Of a stretch of 39,133 bases of DNA, positions 7,530 through 15,835 are shown one piece after another. The position numbers and the translations under genes are program-made. This stretch comes from an uncultured Blautia sp. (GTDB taxonomy: Bacteria; Bacillota; Clostridia; Lachnospirales; Lachnospiraceae), in NCBI GenBank assembly GCA_900541985.1, contig UQLX01000021.1, positions 1 to 39,133 on the forward strand. The letters are read 5' to 3'. The notes beneath the pieces were generated by a model that was not told where the DNA came from, made no database searches, and was given only the letters and a program-made list of their open reading frames with translations. Each line of letters starts with the position of its first letter. The stretch's first letter is position 1.

Positions 7530-8825
7530 TTATTCTTCCACAACAGGTGCTTCTCCATCGTCAGCGCCGTCCTCTGTCTCAATGGCTGTATCCTCTTCTA
7601 CCGTGTCATATACGTCTTCCTCAGTCAGAGCATCTTCATTTTGTGCAAGATCGTCTCCGCTGCCTACCTTTTCATCTATTTCAGCATTATCTGCTATAAA
7701 CTTTTCAACCCGCAGAAGTGCCAGAGATTCATCAACCTCTGTCTGTCCGTAAATATCCACAATCTCACTGAGGTCTGTCACACCATACTGACGGAAAAGT
7801 GTTGTCTGAAGCTCTTTTGCAGCATCATCCTCCAGGCTCAGTCCCTCCTGATCCATAATATACTGAACGATTAGATTCTGCTCTACCTTGGTTTCTGCAT
7901 ACTGTCTGCATTCTGCTTCATACTCTTCCTCTGTAAGTCCCTGGGCTTTCAGGAATTCGCTCATATCCATCTGAGCCTGCTCAATATATTCTCCATTCAG
8001 CGCTTTATAAGCTTCTGCTGCTTTCTGTACATCTTCCTCCGGATATTCGATAATCTCTGAGTTTTCAAGAACTGTATTCCATGCGTCTGCATAAAGCTGA
8101 AGCTCTGCAGCTTCATTCGTGTAGTTCTCAAGGTCTTTACGAACAGTATTTCGGTATTCTTCTATGGTCTTACTTTCGGTATTTTCTGCCACCCACTGAT
8201 CTGTCAGCTCCGGAGTTCTGCTGACGCTCTGAAGAGTCACCTGATAAACTGCTGCTTTTCCGGCCAGTTCGCTGTCATAATATTCTTCCGGGAAAGTAAC
8301 GCTTATCTCTTTTGTTTCACCCTTTTTCATTCCGATCAGCCCGTCGTCAAATCCTTCTGCGATACTTTCTCCCCCGACTACCAGGTCATAATTTTCCTGT
8401 GTGCCTCCGTCAATCGTTTTGCCGTCTACGGTTCCTGTATAGTTGATCCTTACCCGGTCGCCCTCTTCCACAGATGCATCCGGAACCTCTACAGGATTTT
8501 CCTGAAGACGGAATTCTATCTCCGCATCAATATCCTCATCGGATACCGGTACAGTGACCTTGTCCAGCTCCAGTCCTTTATATTCTCCGACTGTAACATA
8601 TTTGGAAATATCGTCTACAGATACCAGTCTTACAGAAGCTTCTTCCTTCTCATCTTCTTTTTTTCCGTCTGTTTTCTCTTCCTTTGTTTCTTCTTTATCT
8701 GCCTCTGCCGTCTCTGTACTGCCTGTCTCTTTCTGAGAAGACTCTTTGTTTCCTCCGTCCGCACATGCAGCCGCGCTCAGAGCCATACACATTACCAGCA
8801 TTGCCATAACTGTTTTTTTCTTCAT
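7530..8825 (-). CDS. Trigger-factor/FKBP-like peptidyl-prolyl isomerase lipoprotein
   Basis: A 431-residue exported lipoprotein. The signal peptide ends in the lipobox SAAAC (Cys21), followed by a Lys/Glu-rich linker. The FKBP domain spans about 117-205 (INYTGTVDGK, VVGGESIAEGFDDGLIGM), and a helical trigger-factor-like C-terminal domain spans about 210-380. This makes it an extracellular version of the trigger-factor C/FKBP module, expected to fold secreted proteins at the membrane surface. The tail after 385 is Asp/Glu-rich. AAAGGAG lies before the ATG. The gene is 24 nt downstream of a deacetylase-like gene, so it is probably in the same operon. Confidence 0.88.
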   Translation of the reverse strand: MKKKTVMAMLVMCMALSAAACADGGNKESSQKETGSTETAEADKEETKEEKTDGKKEDEKEEASVRLVSVDDISKYVTVGEYKGLELDKVTVPVSDEDIDAEIEFRLQENPVEVPDASVEEGDRVRINYTGTVDGKTIDGGTQENYDLVVGGESIAEGFDDGLIGMKKGETKEISVTFPEEYYDSELAGKAAVYQVTLQSVSRTPELTDQWVAENTESKTIEEYRNTVRKDLENYTNEAAELQLYADAWNTVLENSEIIEYPEEDVQKAAEAYKALNGEYIEQAQMDMSEFLKAQGLTEEEYEAECRQYAETKVEQNLIVQYIMDQEGLSLEDDAAKELQTTLFRQYGVTDLSEIVDIYGQTEVDESLALLRVEKFIADNAEIDEKVGSGDDLAQNEDALTEEDVYDTVEEDTAIETEDGADDGEAPVVEE

Positions 8826-8849
8826 AATAAAAATCTCCTTTCAGTTCTG

Positions 8850-10193
8850 TCACATCTCCGGTACCGGAGTAGGTCTTGAAGAATCCCAGACTGCCGACAC
8901 ATCAAACAGATCGCTGAGCATCTCCGGGTTATAATACATCCTGTATCCGTCCAGGTTTCTTCTGCCCTGACGCAGATACTGGTCTGTAAGCTGTACAAAA
9001 TACTGGCTGGAATCTACATTGCAGTAATAATGATACCCTCTGCTCTTATAATACTGAAACTTCGGATTATCTGCAGAATAGCCTTCCCAGCCGCCAATGT
9101 CTGCCCCGAAAGCGAATATGATCATATCTGTTTTTCCAAGAATGGGAGCTACATATGCCTCCCACTTTTCATTATCTGTTTTCAGATCCTCTGCAGAACG
9201 ATCCGTTGCATTCATATGGCCCCAGGTATGACTTGCAAATTCCCAGCCGTTTGCCTTCATGGCATCTGCCACTTTTTTTGCCTCTTTTACTTCTGCATCG
9301 TAGTCAAAATCCGGATGCTCTTCCAAAAACTTCTGCTGATCCGTCTGCAGATTTTCTCCTGTTTTATAACCGATATCTGTACGATATCCCAGCACACCGT
9401 TATATCCTGTCATCGCCAGGATCCCCTTGCGTCCATGATAGGAAAAATCCGGATGCTGTTTCACAAATTCATCGATCAGCGGCACCATATCATAATTCCC
9501 TATGGAAATACTGCCGTCGTCTTCTATATATTCATTCTTCACTTCACCGTTTTCATCCAGGACAAGTCTGGACGCATACCCGTCACCGTCCATGTAGTGA
9601 TAATAGCTTACATCATCCTGAGAAAGGACAAACGGAATCTTTCCCTCCGGAAGCATGATCTTTCCTCTGGACATCGTTCCATCTTCATTGACGGACGCTA
9701 TATCATGAAGGCTGACCATTACATATCCCTTCTCATACATGAGCTGCATCATTTTATTAAATTCGTCGATGGTCGTCATCATCTGATTATAGCCGCCCTC
9801 GTCAGAATCTCCGTCAAAAGCCTTAGACGTATCTCTGATCAGTGTATGAAAAAACACATGTGTGATCTTCTCAACAGGATATTCTACCAGAGTTCCCCTT
9901 GCAACCTGACATTTTGCCGCTATATCCATATAATCCTTGTTTTTGTCAAAATCCTTCTGACTTTTGAGAAGTTTGATCGCTTCATCATAATTGTACTGGG
10001 CATACATGGTTTTTGCCTGCTCAAGTACAGAGTCTGTTGATTCAGATACAGTTTCTTTCCTGTTTTTTTCTTTGGAGGCAGATATCGGCATATACGATGC
10101 GGATACCCTCTCCATTTTTGTCAAATCCGGCAGAAATCCGCTTCCCACTGCCACTGCAGCAGCCAGGATCACTGCCAGAACTGCTTTTTTCAT
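8850..10193 (-). CDS. Exported polysaccharide deacetylase-like protein, paralogue 1
   Basis: A 447-residue protein with an N-terminal signal sequence or anchor (residues 3-22) without a clear lipobox. The catalytic region contains THVFFHTLI, the acidic pair in LSQDDVSYYHYMDGDGY, and the His motif ASHTWGH, all fitting a divergent NodB/CE4-type deacetylase. It ends RPTPVPEM. It is closely similar throughout its last ~370 residues to the next upstream gene, so the two are tandem duplicates. It differs by having a short simple signal peptide rather than a cationic cytoplasmic tail. The glycan substrate is unknown. The start is supported by GAAAGGGG upstream. Confidence 0.8.
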   Translation of the reverse strand: MKKAVLAVILAAAVAVGSGFLPDLTKMERVSASYMPISASKEKNRKETVSESTDSVLEQAKTMYAQYNYDEAIKLLKSQKDFDKNKDYMDIAAKCQVARGTLVEYPVEKITHVFFHTLIRDTSKAFDGDSDEGGYNQMMTTIDEFNKMMQLMYEKGYVMVSLHDIASVNEDGTMSRGKIMLPEGKIPFVLSQDDVSYYHYMDGDGYASRLVLDENGEVKNEYIEDDGSISIGNYDMVPLIDEFVKQHPDFSYHGRKGILAMTGYNGVLGYRTDIGYKTGENLQTDQQKFLEEHPDFDYDAEVKEAKKVADAMKANGWEFASHTWGHMNATDRSAEDLKTDNEKWEAYVAPILGKTDMIIFAFGADIGGWEGYSADNPKFQYYKSRGYHYYCNVDSSQYFVQLTDQYLRQGRRNLDGYRMYYNPEMLSDLFDVSAVWDSSRPTPVPEM

Positions 10194-10268
10194 AATCTGT
10201 GTTTCCCCTTTCGTTTCTCTTCCGGTCCCCTTAAACCGGCACTCTTATCCTTATTAACTCTGTCCGGT

Positions 10269-11795
10269 TCAGCCCATAGGCGGTACCGGTGTAGGTCTGC
10301 TTGGATCAAATACTTCTTTTGCATCAAACAGATCTTCCAGAAGCTCCGGATTGTAGTACATTCGATATCCATCCAGATTTCTTCTTCCCTGACGGAAATA
10401 CCGATCTCTTATCTGTACAAAATATTTACTGGAATCCACATTGCAGAAATAATTATAGCCTGCACTTTTCAGATACTCGAATTTATCTCCGGAATAATCC
10501 TCCTGAACAGTCAGATCTGTTCCGAAAGCAAAAATGATAATGTCTGTACCTCCGATCAGCGGATCTACATTTTCCTGGAATTTTTTTGTATCAGTCTGCA
10601 GATGCTCCAGACTGATCTGACCTACATTCTGGTGTCCCCATGTATGGCTTGCAAACTCCCAGCCGTTTGCCTTCATGGCTTCTGCAACCTTTTTGGCGCC
10701 TTCCCGTTCTTTTTCCAGACTAAAATCCGGATGCGCCTCCAGCCACTCTACCTTATTGGCATCCAGATCATCCGGTCTGGTCTCGTAGCTGATATCTGTC
10801 CGGTATCCCAGAATCCCGTTATAGCCGGTAAGGGCAATGATCCCTCTGGCCCCTCTGTAGGAAAAATCCGGATGTTTCTCCACAAAACGGTCAATCAGCG
10901 GAACCATGTCATAATCTCCTACAGAAACAGTTCCGTCATCCTCCACATACTCATTTCGGATCTTTCCCTCTTCATCCACCACAAGCTTCGTAGCATATCC
11001 GTCTCCATCCATGTAGTGATAGTAGCAGACATCGTCCTGTGAAAGGACAAACGGAATCTTTCCGGGCGGCAGAAGGATCTCCCCCGGAGTTATATTTCCA
11101 TTTTCATCTGCTTTTGCCATATCCTTGACACTGACCATCACATATCCCTTATCATACATGATCTGGGTGATCTTATTGAACTCATCAATGGTGGTCATTA
11201 CCTGGTTGTAATCTCCCTCTTTATAATCACCGTCAAAAGACCTGGACGGATCCTTGATCAGCGTATGATAAAATATATGAGTCACTTCCTCCAGAGGCCA
11301 TGCCTTACAGGAAGCCTTTGTTTCCTCAAATTCCTTTACCGCATCCTGAAATTCTGTATTCGACTCATATCCCTGATCGCCTTTCAGCAGCTGGATCGCT
11401 GCATCATAATCATACTGGGCAGCCTTCCGCTTTGCCTCCGCAAGAAGATCTGTCTGAGCAGAAACCGCCTTGCTTTCTTCGGCTTTTTTTCCTGCATCTT
11501 TATCCTTCTGCGTCTTCGCCTCTGTTTCAGAGGTTTTGGCAATGATAAACCTGGTGATCCCTCGGACAGAACCAGCCACCACAAATACAGAAACAACTGC
11601 CATTGCTCCCAGAACTGCCAGTTTCTTTCTCCGTTTTATCTTTTGTTTCATCAGTCTTTTTTCTTTACGTTTTTTCCGGAGTTCGTCAAAATACCGATCC
11701 CGTTCTTCTTCTGTCATAGCCTGAAGCTCTCTGTCCCCCATTTCTGCAGGTTTCTTTTTCTTCAATTCCCTTTTATCCCTGTCTCGCCTCTCCAT
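10269..11795 (-). CDS. Membrane-anchored polysaccharide deacetylase-like protein, paralogue 2
   Basis: A 508-residue type II membrane protein. A highly charged N-terminus (about 1-60, Lys/Arg/Glu-rich, likely helical) is followed by one membrane helix at about 62-85. The deacetylase-like domain has the same landmarks as its downstream paralogue: THIFYHTLI, LSQDDVCYYHYMDGDGY, ASHTWGH and the end RPTPVPPMG. Between anchor and domain is a short Ala-rich repeat-like helical segment shared with the paralogue. The ATG has TTAGGAG upstream. It is the first gene of the likely three-gene operon; 75 nt separate it from the paralogue. Substrate unknown. Confidence 0.8.
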   Translation of the reverse strand: MERRDRDKRELKKKKPAEMGDRELQAMTEEERDRYFDELRKKRKEKRLMKQKIKRRKKLAVLGAMAVVSVFVVAGSVRGITRFIIAKTSETEAKTQKDKDAGKKAEESKAVSAQTDLLAEAKRKAAQYDYDAAIQLLKGDQGYESNTEFQDAVKEFEETKASCKAWPLEEVTHIFYHTLIKDPSRSFDGDYKEGDYNQVMTTIDEFNKITQIMYDKGYVMVSVKDMAKADENGNITPGEILLPPGKIPFVLSQDDVCYYHYMDGDGYATKLVVDEEGKIRNEYVEDDGTVSVGDYDMVPLIDRFVEKHPDFSYRGARGIIALTGYNGILGYRTDISYETRPDDLDANKVEWLEAHPDFSLEKEREGAKKVAEAMKANGWEFASHTWGHQNVGQISLEHLQTDTKKFQENVDPLIGGTDIIIFAFGTDLTVQEDYSGDKFEYLKSAGYNYFCNVDSSKYFVQIRDRYFRQGRRNLDGYRMYYNPELLEDLFDAKEVFDPSRPTPVPPMG

Positions 11796-11997
11796 AGTAA
11801 CTCCTAACCATTATTTTTTTGTAATTTTTAATATACCCAATACAAAAGCCTTTATTCTTTTCAAAATATGTCGAATTGTGTTGTTTCGTTTATTATAGCT
11901 GTTTATATGTATGATTTCTACTGTTTTTACTGTAATATAAAATAATTTTCTATAAAAATTATCTAAATTCATTTTCCGGGTTTTTCCTCGAAACTGT

Positions 11998-12026
11998 TTG
12001 CCTTTTAGACAGATTAATGATAAAAT
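11998..12026 (+). promoter_or_regulatory. Promoter for the small membrane protein
   Basis: TTGCCT (11998-12003), a 17-bp spacer and TAAAAT (12021-12026) precede the plus-strand gene at 12067. The AT-rich stretch 11796-11997 to its left should also carry the divergent deacetylase promoter, but I could not fix its hexamers. Confidence 0.6.
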
Positions 12027-12066
12027 ATACTTCGCACAAATATTTTACATATTGAGGAGGGTATTT

Positions 12067-12516
12067 ATGAATACATTTACCATCGTCATGCTGGTTATCC
12101 TGGTCGTCCTCATCGGCGTGCTGGTTGCTCTTTATTTTTTTGGAAAAAAGGCTCAGAAAAAACAGGAAGAACAGCAGGCGCAGATCGAAGCTGCAAAACA
12201 GACTGTTTCCATGCTGGTTATCGACAAAAAGAGGCTCCGTTTAAAGGAATCCGGTCTTCCGCAGATGGTTATTGATCAGACACCCAAGCTTATGCGCCGC
12301 ACCAAATTGCCTATTGTAAAAGCAAAGATCGGTCCGAAGATTTCTATTTTGATAGCAGATGAAAAAATTTACGAACAGATTCCTGTAAAAAAAGAAGTCA
12401 AGGCGGACATCAGCGGTTTATACATTGTCGGTGTACGTGGAATCCGTGGTCATCTGGATACACCGCCGGCTAAGAAAAAGGGCTTTTTCAAAAGAATATT
12501 CAGTAAAAAAAATTAA
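12067..12516 (+). CDS. Single-pass membrane protein, unknown function
   Basis: A 149-residue protein with an N-terminal membrane helix (about 3-24), a Gln/Lys-rich helical stretch (26-45) and a basic cytoplasmic domain rich in Lys and Pro, ending KKGFFKRIFSKKN. I do not recognise a domain; it resembles unnamed Lachnospiraceae membrane proteins. The ATG at 12067 is chosen because GAGGAGGG lies just upstream; the frame stays open further back but without a ribosome site. It is monocistronic, with its own promoter and a strong terminator directly after the stop. Confidence 0.75.
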   Translation: MNTFTIVMLVILVVLIGVLVALYFFGKKAQKKQEEQQAQIEAAKQTVSMLVIDKKRLRLKESGLPQMVIDQTPKLMRRTKLPIVKAKIGPKISILIADEKIYEQIPVKKEVKADISGLYIVGVRGIRGHLDTPPAKKKGFFKRIFSKKN

Positions 12517-12521
12517 AAAAT

Positions 12522-12555
12522 GAGGCTGCTGTGTAATACAGCAGTCTCGTTTTTA
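12522..12555. terminator. Bidirectional intrinsic terminator
   Basis: An 11-bp stem GAGGCTGCTGT/ACAGCAGTCTC (one G-T pair) with a 5-nt loop is followed by GTTTTT on the plus strand and flanked by an A-run that gives a T-run on the minus strand. It serves both the plus-strand membrane protein gene and the convergent DUF1934 gene. Confidence 0.9.
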
Positions 12556-12561
12556 TTTTCT

Positions 12562-13008
12562 CTACAAAACAAAATCTCCCGAACCTGCAGACTGCGCCTG
12601 CACACAGAGGTAGCAGTCAGCCACATGCTCTTCATTCATATCCAGAGCGTAGTCTACTTTCATGTCAATGCTGTTTTCACTTTCCTTCAGCTCCATTCCT
12701 GTCGCCGCGATTCCCATCTGCAGAGTACCGAAGGGAGTGGTATAAAACGTCATGTTTTTCTTGCCCTGCTCAAATACCATATGGACATTTACAAGTCCCT
12801 GTTTCCTGACTTCCATAGCCTCCGGGGACATTTTTATGTAGTTGACAGTCGGCTCTGCTCCTTCATCCAGAAGTTCTTCGTATCTGAGATAATGGCTTCC
12901 GTTTCGGAAATAATATTCCCCGGGAACAACGATCTCTATGGGTTCCTGATCATCGCCCATATCCATCATCTGAAGCCCCCGTACATGTATCAGCACATTT
13001 TTGTTCAT
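12562..13008 (-). CDS. DUF1934 (YwiB-like) beta-barrel protein
   Basis: A 148-residue soluble protein of the DUF1934 family, which adopts a calycin/lipocalin-like barrel and has no settled biochemical role. Landmarks are the GEYYFRNGSHYLRYEE segment, VRKQG, and the TTPFGTLQMGI strand pair followed by an acidic DYALDMN end. It starts 9 nt after the murI stop, so it is translated from the same message. The family is often found next to cell-wall or arginyl-tRNA genes in Firmicutes. Confidence 0.85.
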   Translation of the reverse strand: MNKNVLIHVRGLQMMDMGDDQEPIEIVVPGEYYFRNGSHYLRYEELLDEGAEPTVNYIKMSPEAMEVRKQGLVNVHMVFEQGKKNMTFYTTPFGTLQMGIAATGMELKESENSIDMKVDYALDMNEEHVADCYLCVQAQSAGSGDFVL

Positions 13009-13017
13009 AAGTGTCTC

Positions 13018-13839
13018 CTAATATTTTTCGATATCGATTTTCTGTGTCATTTCCACATCATAAGGCAGGATCGATCCGGCAAAGGCCTTGAATTTCTCTG
13101 CAAGATCGCTGACATAAAAACGGTAAGGAAATTCCTCCTGACCCTTTCCTGTACTGCCAAGCGACTTCTCTTTCAGAAGATTTCCGAGGTCCAGTGCCGT
13201 TTCATAGGCGGGATTTACCAGCCTAACCTCATCTCCCATAAATTCCCGGATAGCGGAACGAATCAAAGGATAATGCGTACAGCCCAGAATAAGGGTATCT
13301 ACATTTTTGTCCTTAAACTCCTGAAGGTATCTGGCGATCACCTCTGCGGTTACCGGATCATGAAGCCACCCCTCCTCCACAAGAGGTACAAACAGAGGAC
13401 AGGCCTTGCTGATCACAGTAATCTCCGGATCCAGTTTCTTCAGACAGGAAGCATGAATACCGCTGTCCACAGTCCCCACGGTTCCGATAACACCGACTCT
13501 CTTGTTCTTCGTTTCCCCGGCCGCAATCCTTGCTCCCGGCTCAATCACTCCAAGGATCGGGATGTCAAACTCATCCCTGACCTCCTCCAGAGCAAAAGCG
13601 CTGGCTGTATTACAGGCGATCACAATCGCCTTTACCTTCTGCTCCATGAGAAAATGAATGATCTGACGTGAATAACGGATGATGTTTTCTCTTGATTTTC
13701 CTCCATAGGGTACTCTGGCTGTATCTCCGAAATATACAATTTTTTCTGACGGAAGATTCCGCATGATCTCACGGGCAACCGTGAGTCCGCCCACGCCGGA
13801 ATCAAATACACCGATCGGTGCATCTCTGTCTGGCTTCAT
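13018..13839 (-). CDS. murI: Glutamate racemase
   Basis: A 273-residue cofactor-independent racemase that makes D-glutamate for peptidoglycan. The substrate-binding motif IGVFDSGVGGLT is at 9-20, YFGDTARVPYG follows, and the two catalytic cysteines are Cys76 (VIACNTASA) and Cys187 (LILGCTHYP). Length is normal. It lies downstream of the spore-germination gene run and directly upstream of the DUF1934 gene, so part of its expression may come from the germination operon, although D-Glu synthesis is a vegetative need and an internal promoter is likely. Confidence 0.96.
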   Translation of the reverse strand: MKPDRDAPIGVFDSGVGGLTVAREIMRNLPSEKIVYFGDTARVPYGGKSRENIIRYSRQIIHFLMEQKVKAIVIACNTASAFALEEVRDEFDIPILGVIEPGARIAAGETKNKRVGVIGTVGTVDSGIHASCLKKLDPEITVISKACPLFVPLVEEGWLHDPVTAEVIARYLQEFKDKNVDTLILGCTHYPLIRSAIREFMGDEVRLVNPAYETALDLGNLLKEKSLGSTGKGQEEFPYRFYVSDLAEKFKAFAGSILPYDVEMTQKIDIEKY

Positions 13840-13898
13840 ATATGGTTCTCCATTTCTGAACTGATGCGTATTTCAATATTCCTGATCTGTATATCATA

Positions 13899-14114
13899 TC
13901 ACCAATCCAACACTTCCGCAAGCCAGAAGGATATCTTTGGGGAACCGTCCTCCTTCTCTTCCGCATAACAGAATTCCGGGTACAGAGTTCCCCACCAGGC
14001 AGCTGCCGGCGAAAACTCCGGTATTCTGATGCAGCCTGCCACAAGTGCTGCAGCTGCCATTGCCGCCAGCACTGAAACGGTCAGACGGTTCTTTCTGTCT
14101 TTCATCCATTCCAT
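13899..14114 (-). CDS. Mini-lipoprotein after gerABC fusion
   Basis: A 71-residue protein with a basic N-terminus, a hydrophobic Ala-rich stretch and a lipobox LVAGC (Cys28), then a short aromatic, partly acidic tail ending EVLDW. AAGGAGG lies 9 nt before the ATG, which supports a real gene. It is 47 nt after the GerAB-GerAC fusion and in the same direction. No family was recognised. It might supply a lipoprotein accessory to the germination receptor, comparable in size to GerD/GerE-type helpers, but this is inference from position only. Confidence 0.6.
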   Translation of the reverse strand: MEWMKDRKNRLTVSVLAAMAAAALVAGCIRIPEFSPAAAWWGTLYPEFCYAEEKEDGSPKISFWLAEVLDW

Positions 14115-14161
14115 TGATCCATACCTCCTTACTAATCAGAGTATGGACATTTTTGCAGATA

Positions 14162-15835
14162 TTATTCCAGGTATACCTGAAGCTTCTGATCCTCCAGATG
14201 GATCACCGGCAGCAGCGGAAGGGTTCTGTCCTTGTACCACTGGTGATAGACCTGTCGAAGTGTCACTCCCTTTTTCTGCTGATCCGGCAGACGATTTTCC
14301 AGAAGTCCGGTAAGGTACTCCCCTATGGAAGTACCTCCGCTGTCCCAGGCGATCACAGCCTCCGGATCCTCCGTGCGAAAAACATAAACGTTTTCTCCTA
14401 CAAACGGATCCTGATCCAGGTAATCCAGGAATTCCTTCCATCTCCCGTTTTTCAGAAGAGCATCTCCTAGAAGGATCACCTGAATATGGCTCATATCCAG
14501 ATATTTTTCCTGAGAGCGGTCATAGCTGTCCTCAATGGCATAAAAGTCTGTTCCTTTTATAGAAAGAACCTGATTCTTTTTTTGTTCCTCCGGTTTTTCC
14601 TGACCGGTAGCCTTTGGCAGATCCGGCATTCCATATATAAGAGAAAATCCTTCCGGAGCCGTATTTACTCCCAGAGCAAGAGGATACATTCTTTTTTCCG
14701 GTTCTATGGCGGCACAGCCTCCCAGAAGCAGTCCGGACAACAGAATCATACACCCTGCAGCTGCCGCTCTCTTCTGTCTTTTGCGGTTTCCACACAAAAG
14801 CATACAGCTCTGTATCAGAATCAATCCGGGGACAAATACATACCCCAGATATGTTCCAAAAACATCCTGTATCCCTTTGTTTTCCATTCGGAGCACTGCC
14901 GCCGCAAATACTGTGGCAGGAATCCAGAACCGTCCGCTTCCCATGCGGCATGCCGCCGTAATCTGATGACCGTAATGAAACAGACTGCCCGCGGCAAAAA
15001 GCAGACTATAAAGAAGAAATCCCATCCAAAGTACATCAAACCTTGCCAGCACATTTCCGGGAAGATCTGCTCCGGCAAGAAGAGGCAGCACCGGGTATGG
15101 TTCATTTTTCAGTCTCTGCCAGCCCAGAACAGACGGAAGAAGCAGAAGAATACCTGCCAGAAGACCTGTAAGCGTCAGGATTCCCAGTACCATCGGCTTT
15201 CCTACCGTACTTCTTTTTTCCACATCTTTCAGAATAAAGGGAAGTAGCGCTGTTCCGGAAAAACCGCAGACCGCTCCATAAAAGCTTCTTACAAAATCTT
15301 TTCCCTGAAGTCGGGAAGCGGCCGCCATTTCCCTCAGATATGGAATACGGATCTGTCCGATACAGAGGATCATCATCAGAAGGATTCCTCCCAGAAGCAC
15401 ACCTCCTGACACTTCTGCCATTCTCCCTCTTCTTTGCATCCCCTTATGGGTACCAAAGCTGCATACCAGAACTGCCAGGAAAATAATCACAATATCCGGG
15501 ATTCCTGTCACAAGTACCGCGGGCACCAGTTCTCCCATCAGCGAAAGAAGATATCCACAGGAAAGGATCACATAGCTGAGGAAAAGAATCCCTGTAATTC
15601 TGCCTGCCACAGCCCCCATCGCTTTCACCGGATCCGAATAGCAGGATGTAAGCCTCCTGAGAAAAAAGCTGTACAGAATCAGAACGAGCGCCGCCGCTGC
15701 TGTTCCTGCGATTCCGTCTTTTCCTGACAGTCTCCCTTCTCCGGGCAGACACAGAAGCACCGGAGCCAGAAATCCAAGAATCATCTGACGGTACAGCTGT
15801 CTGTGAGAAATTTTGTTATTCTCTGCATAATTCAT
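14162..15835 (-). CDS. GerAB-GerAC fusion spore germination protein
   Basis: A 557-residue fusion. Residues 1-346 are a GerAB-type APC-family permease with about ten membrane helices. After a basic loop (NRKRQKR, about 350-356) comes a lipoprotein signal-like helix with the lipobox LLGGC (Cys374) and then a GerAC N-terminal domain (KRMYPLALGVN onward, about 184 residues). Normal GerAC is a separate lipoprotein about twice as long with a C-terminal domain, absent here. Start ATG overlaps the gerAA stop (ATGA). GerA receptors sit in the spore inner membrane and sense germinants. No internal start codon with a ribosome site was seen that would release a separate GerAC. Confidence 0.8.
   Translation of the reverse strand: MNYAENNKISHRQLYRQMILGFLAPVLLCLPGEGRLSGKDGIAGTAAAALVLILYSFFLRRLTSCYSDPVKAMGAVAGRITGILFLSYVILSCGYLLSLMGELVPAVLVTGIPDIVIIFLAVLVCSFGTHKGMQRRGRMAEVSGGVLLGGILLMMILCIGQIRIPYLREMAAASRLQGKDFVRSFYGAVCGFSGTALLPFILKDVEKRSTVGKPMVLGILTLTGLLAGILLLLPSVLGWQRLKNEPYPVLPLLAGADLPGNVLARFDVLWMGFLLYSLLFAAGSLFHYGHQITAACRMGSGRFWIPATVFAAAVLRMENKGIQDVFGTYLGYVFVPGLILIQSCMLLCGNRKRQKRAAAAGCMILLSGLLLGGCAAIEPEKRMYPLALGVNTAPEGFSLIYGMPDLPKATGQEKPEEQKKNQVLSIKGTDFYAIEDSYDRSQEKYLDMSHIQVILLGDALLKNGRWKEFLDYLDQDPFVGENVYVFRTEDPEAVIAWDSGGTSIGEYLTGLLENRLPDQQKKGVTLRQVYHQWYKDRTLPLLPVIHLEDQKLQVYLE

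Noticed and set aside
13894..14109. Alternative 71-codon frame overlapping the mini-lipoprotein
   Set aside because: The ribosome site and lipobox support the other frame.
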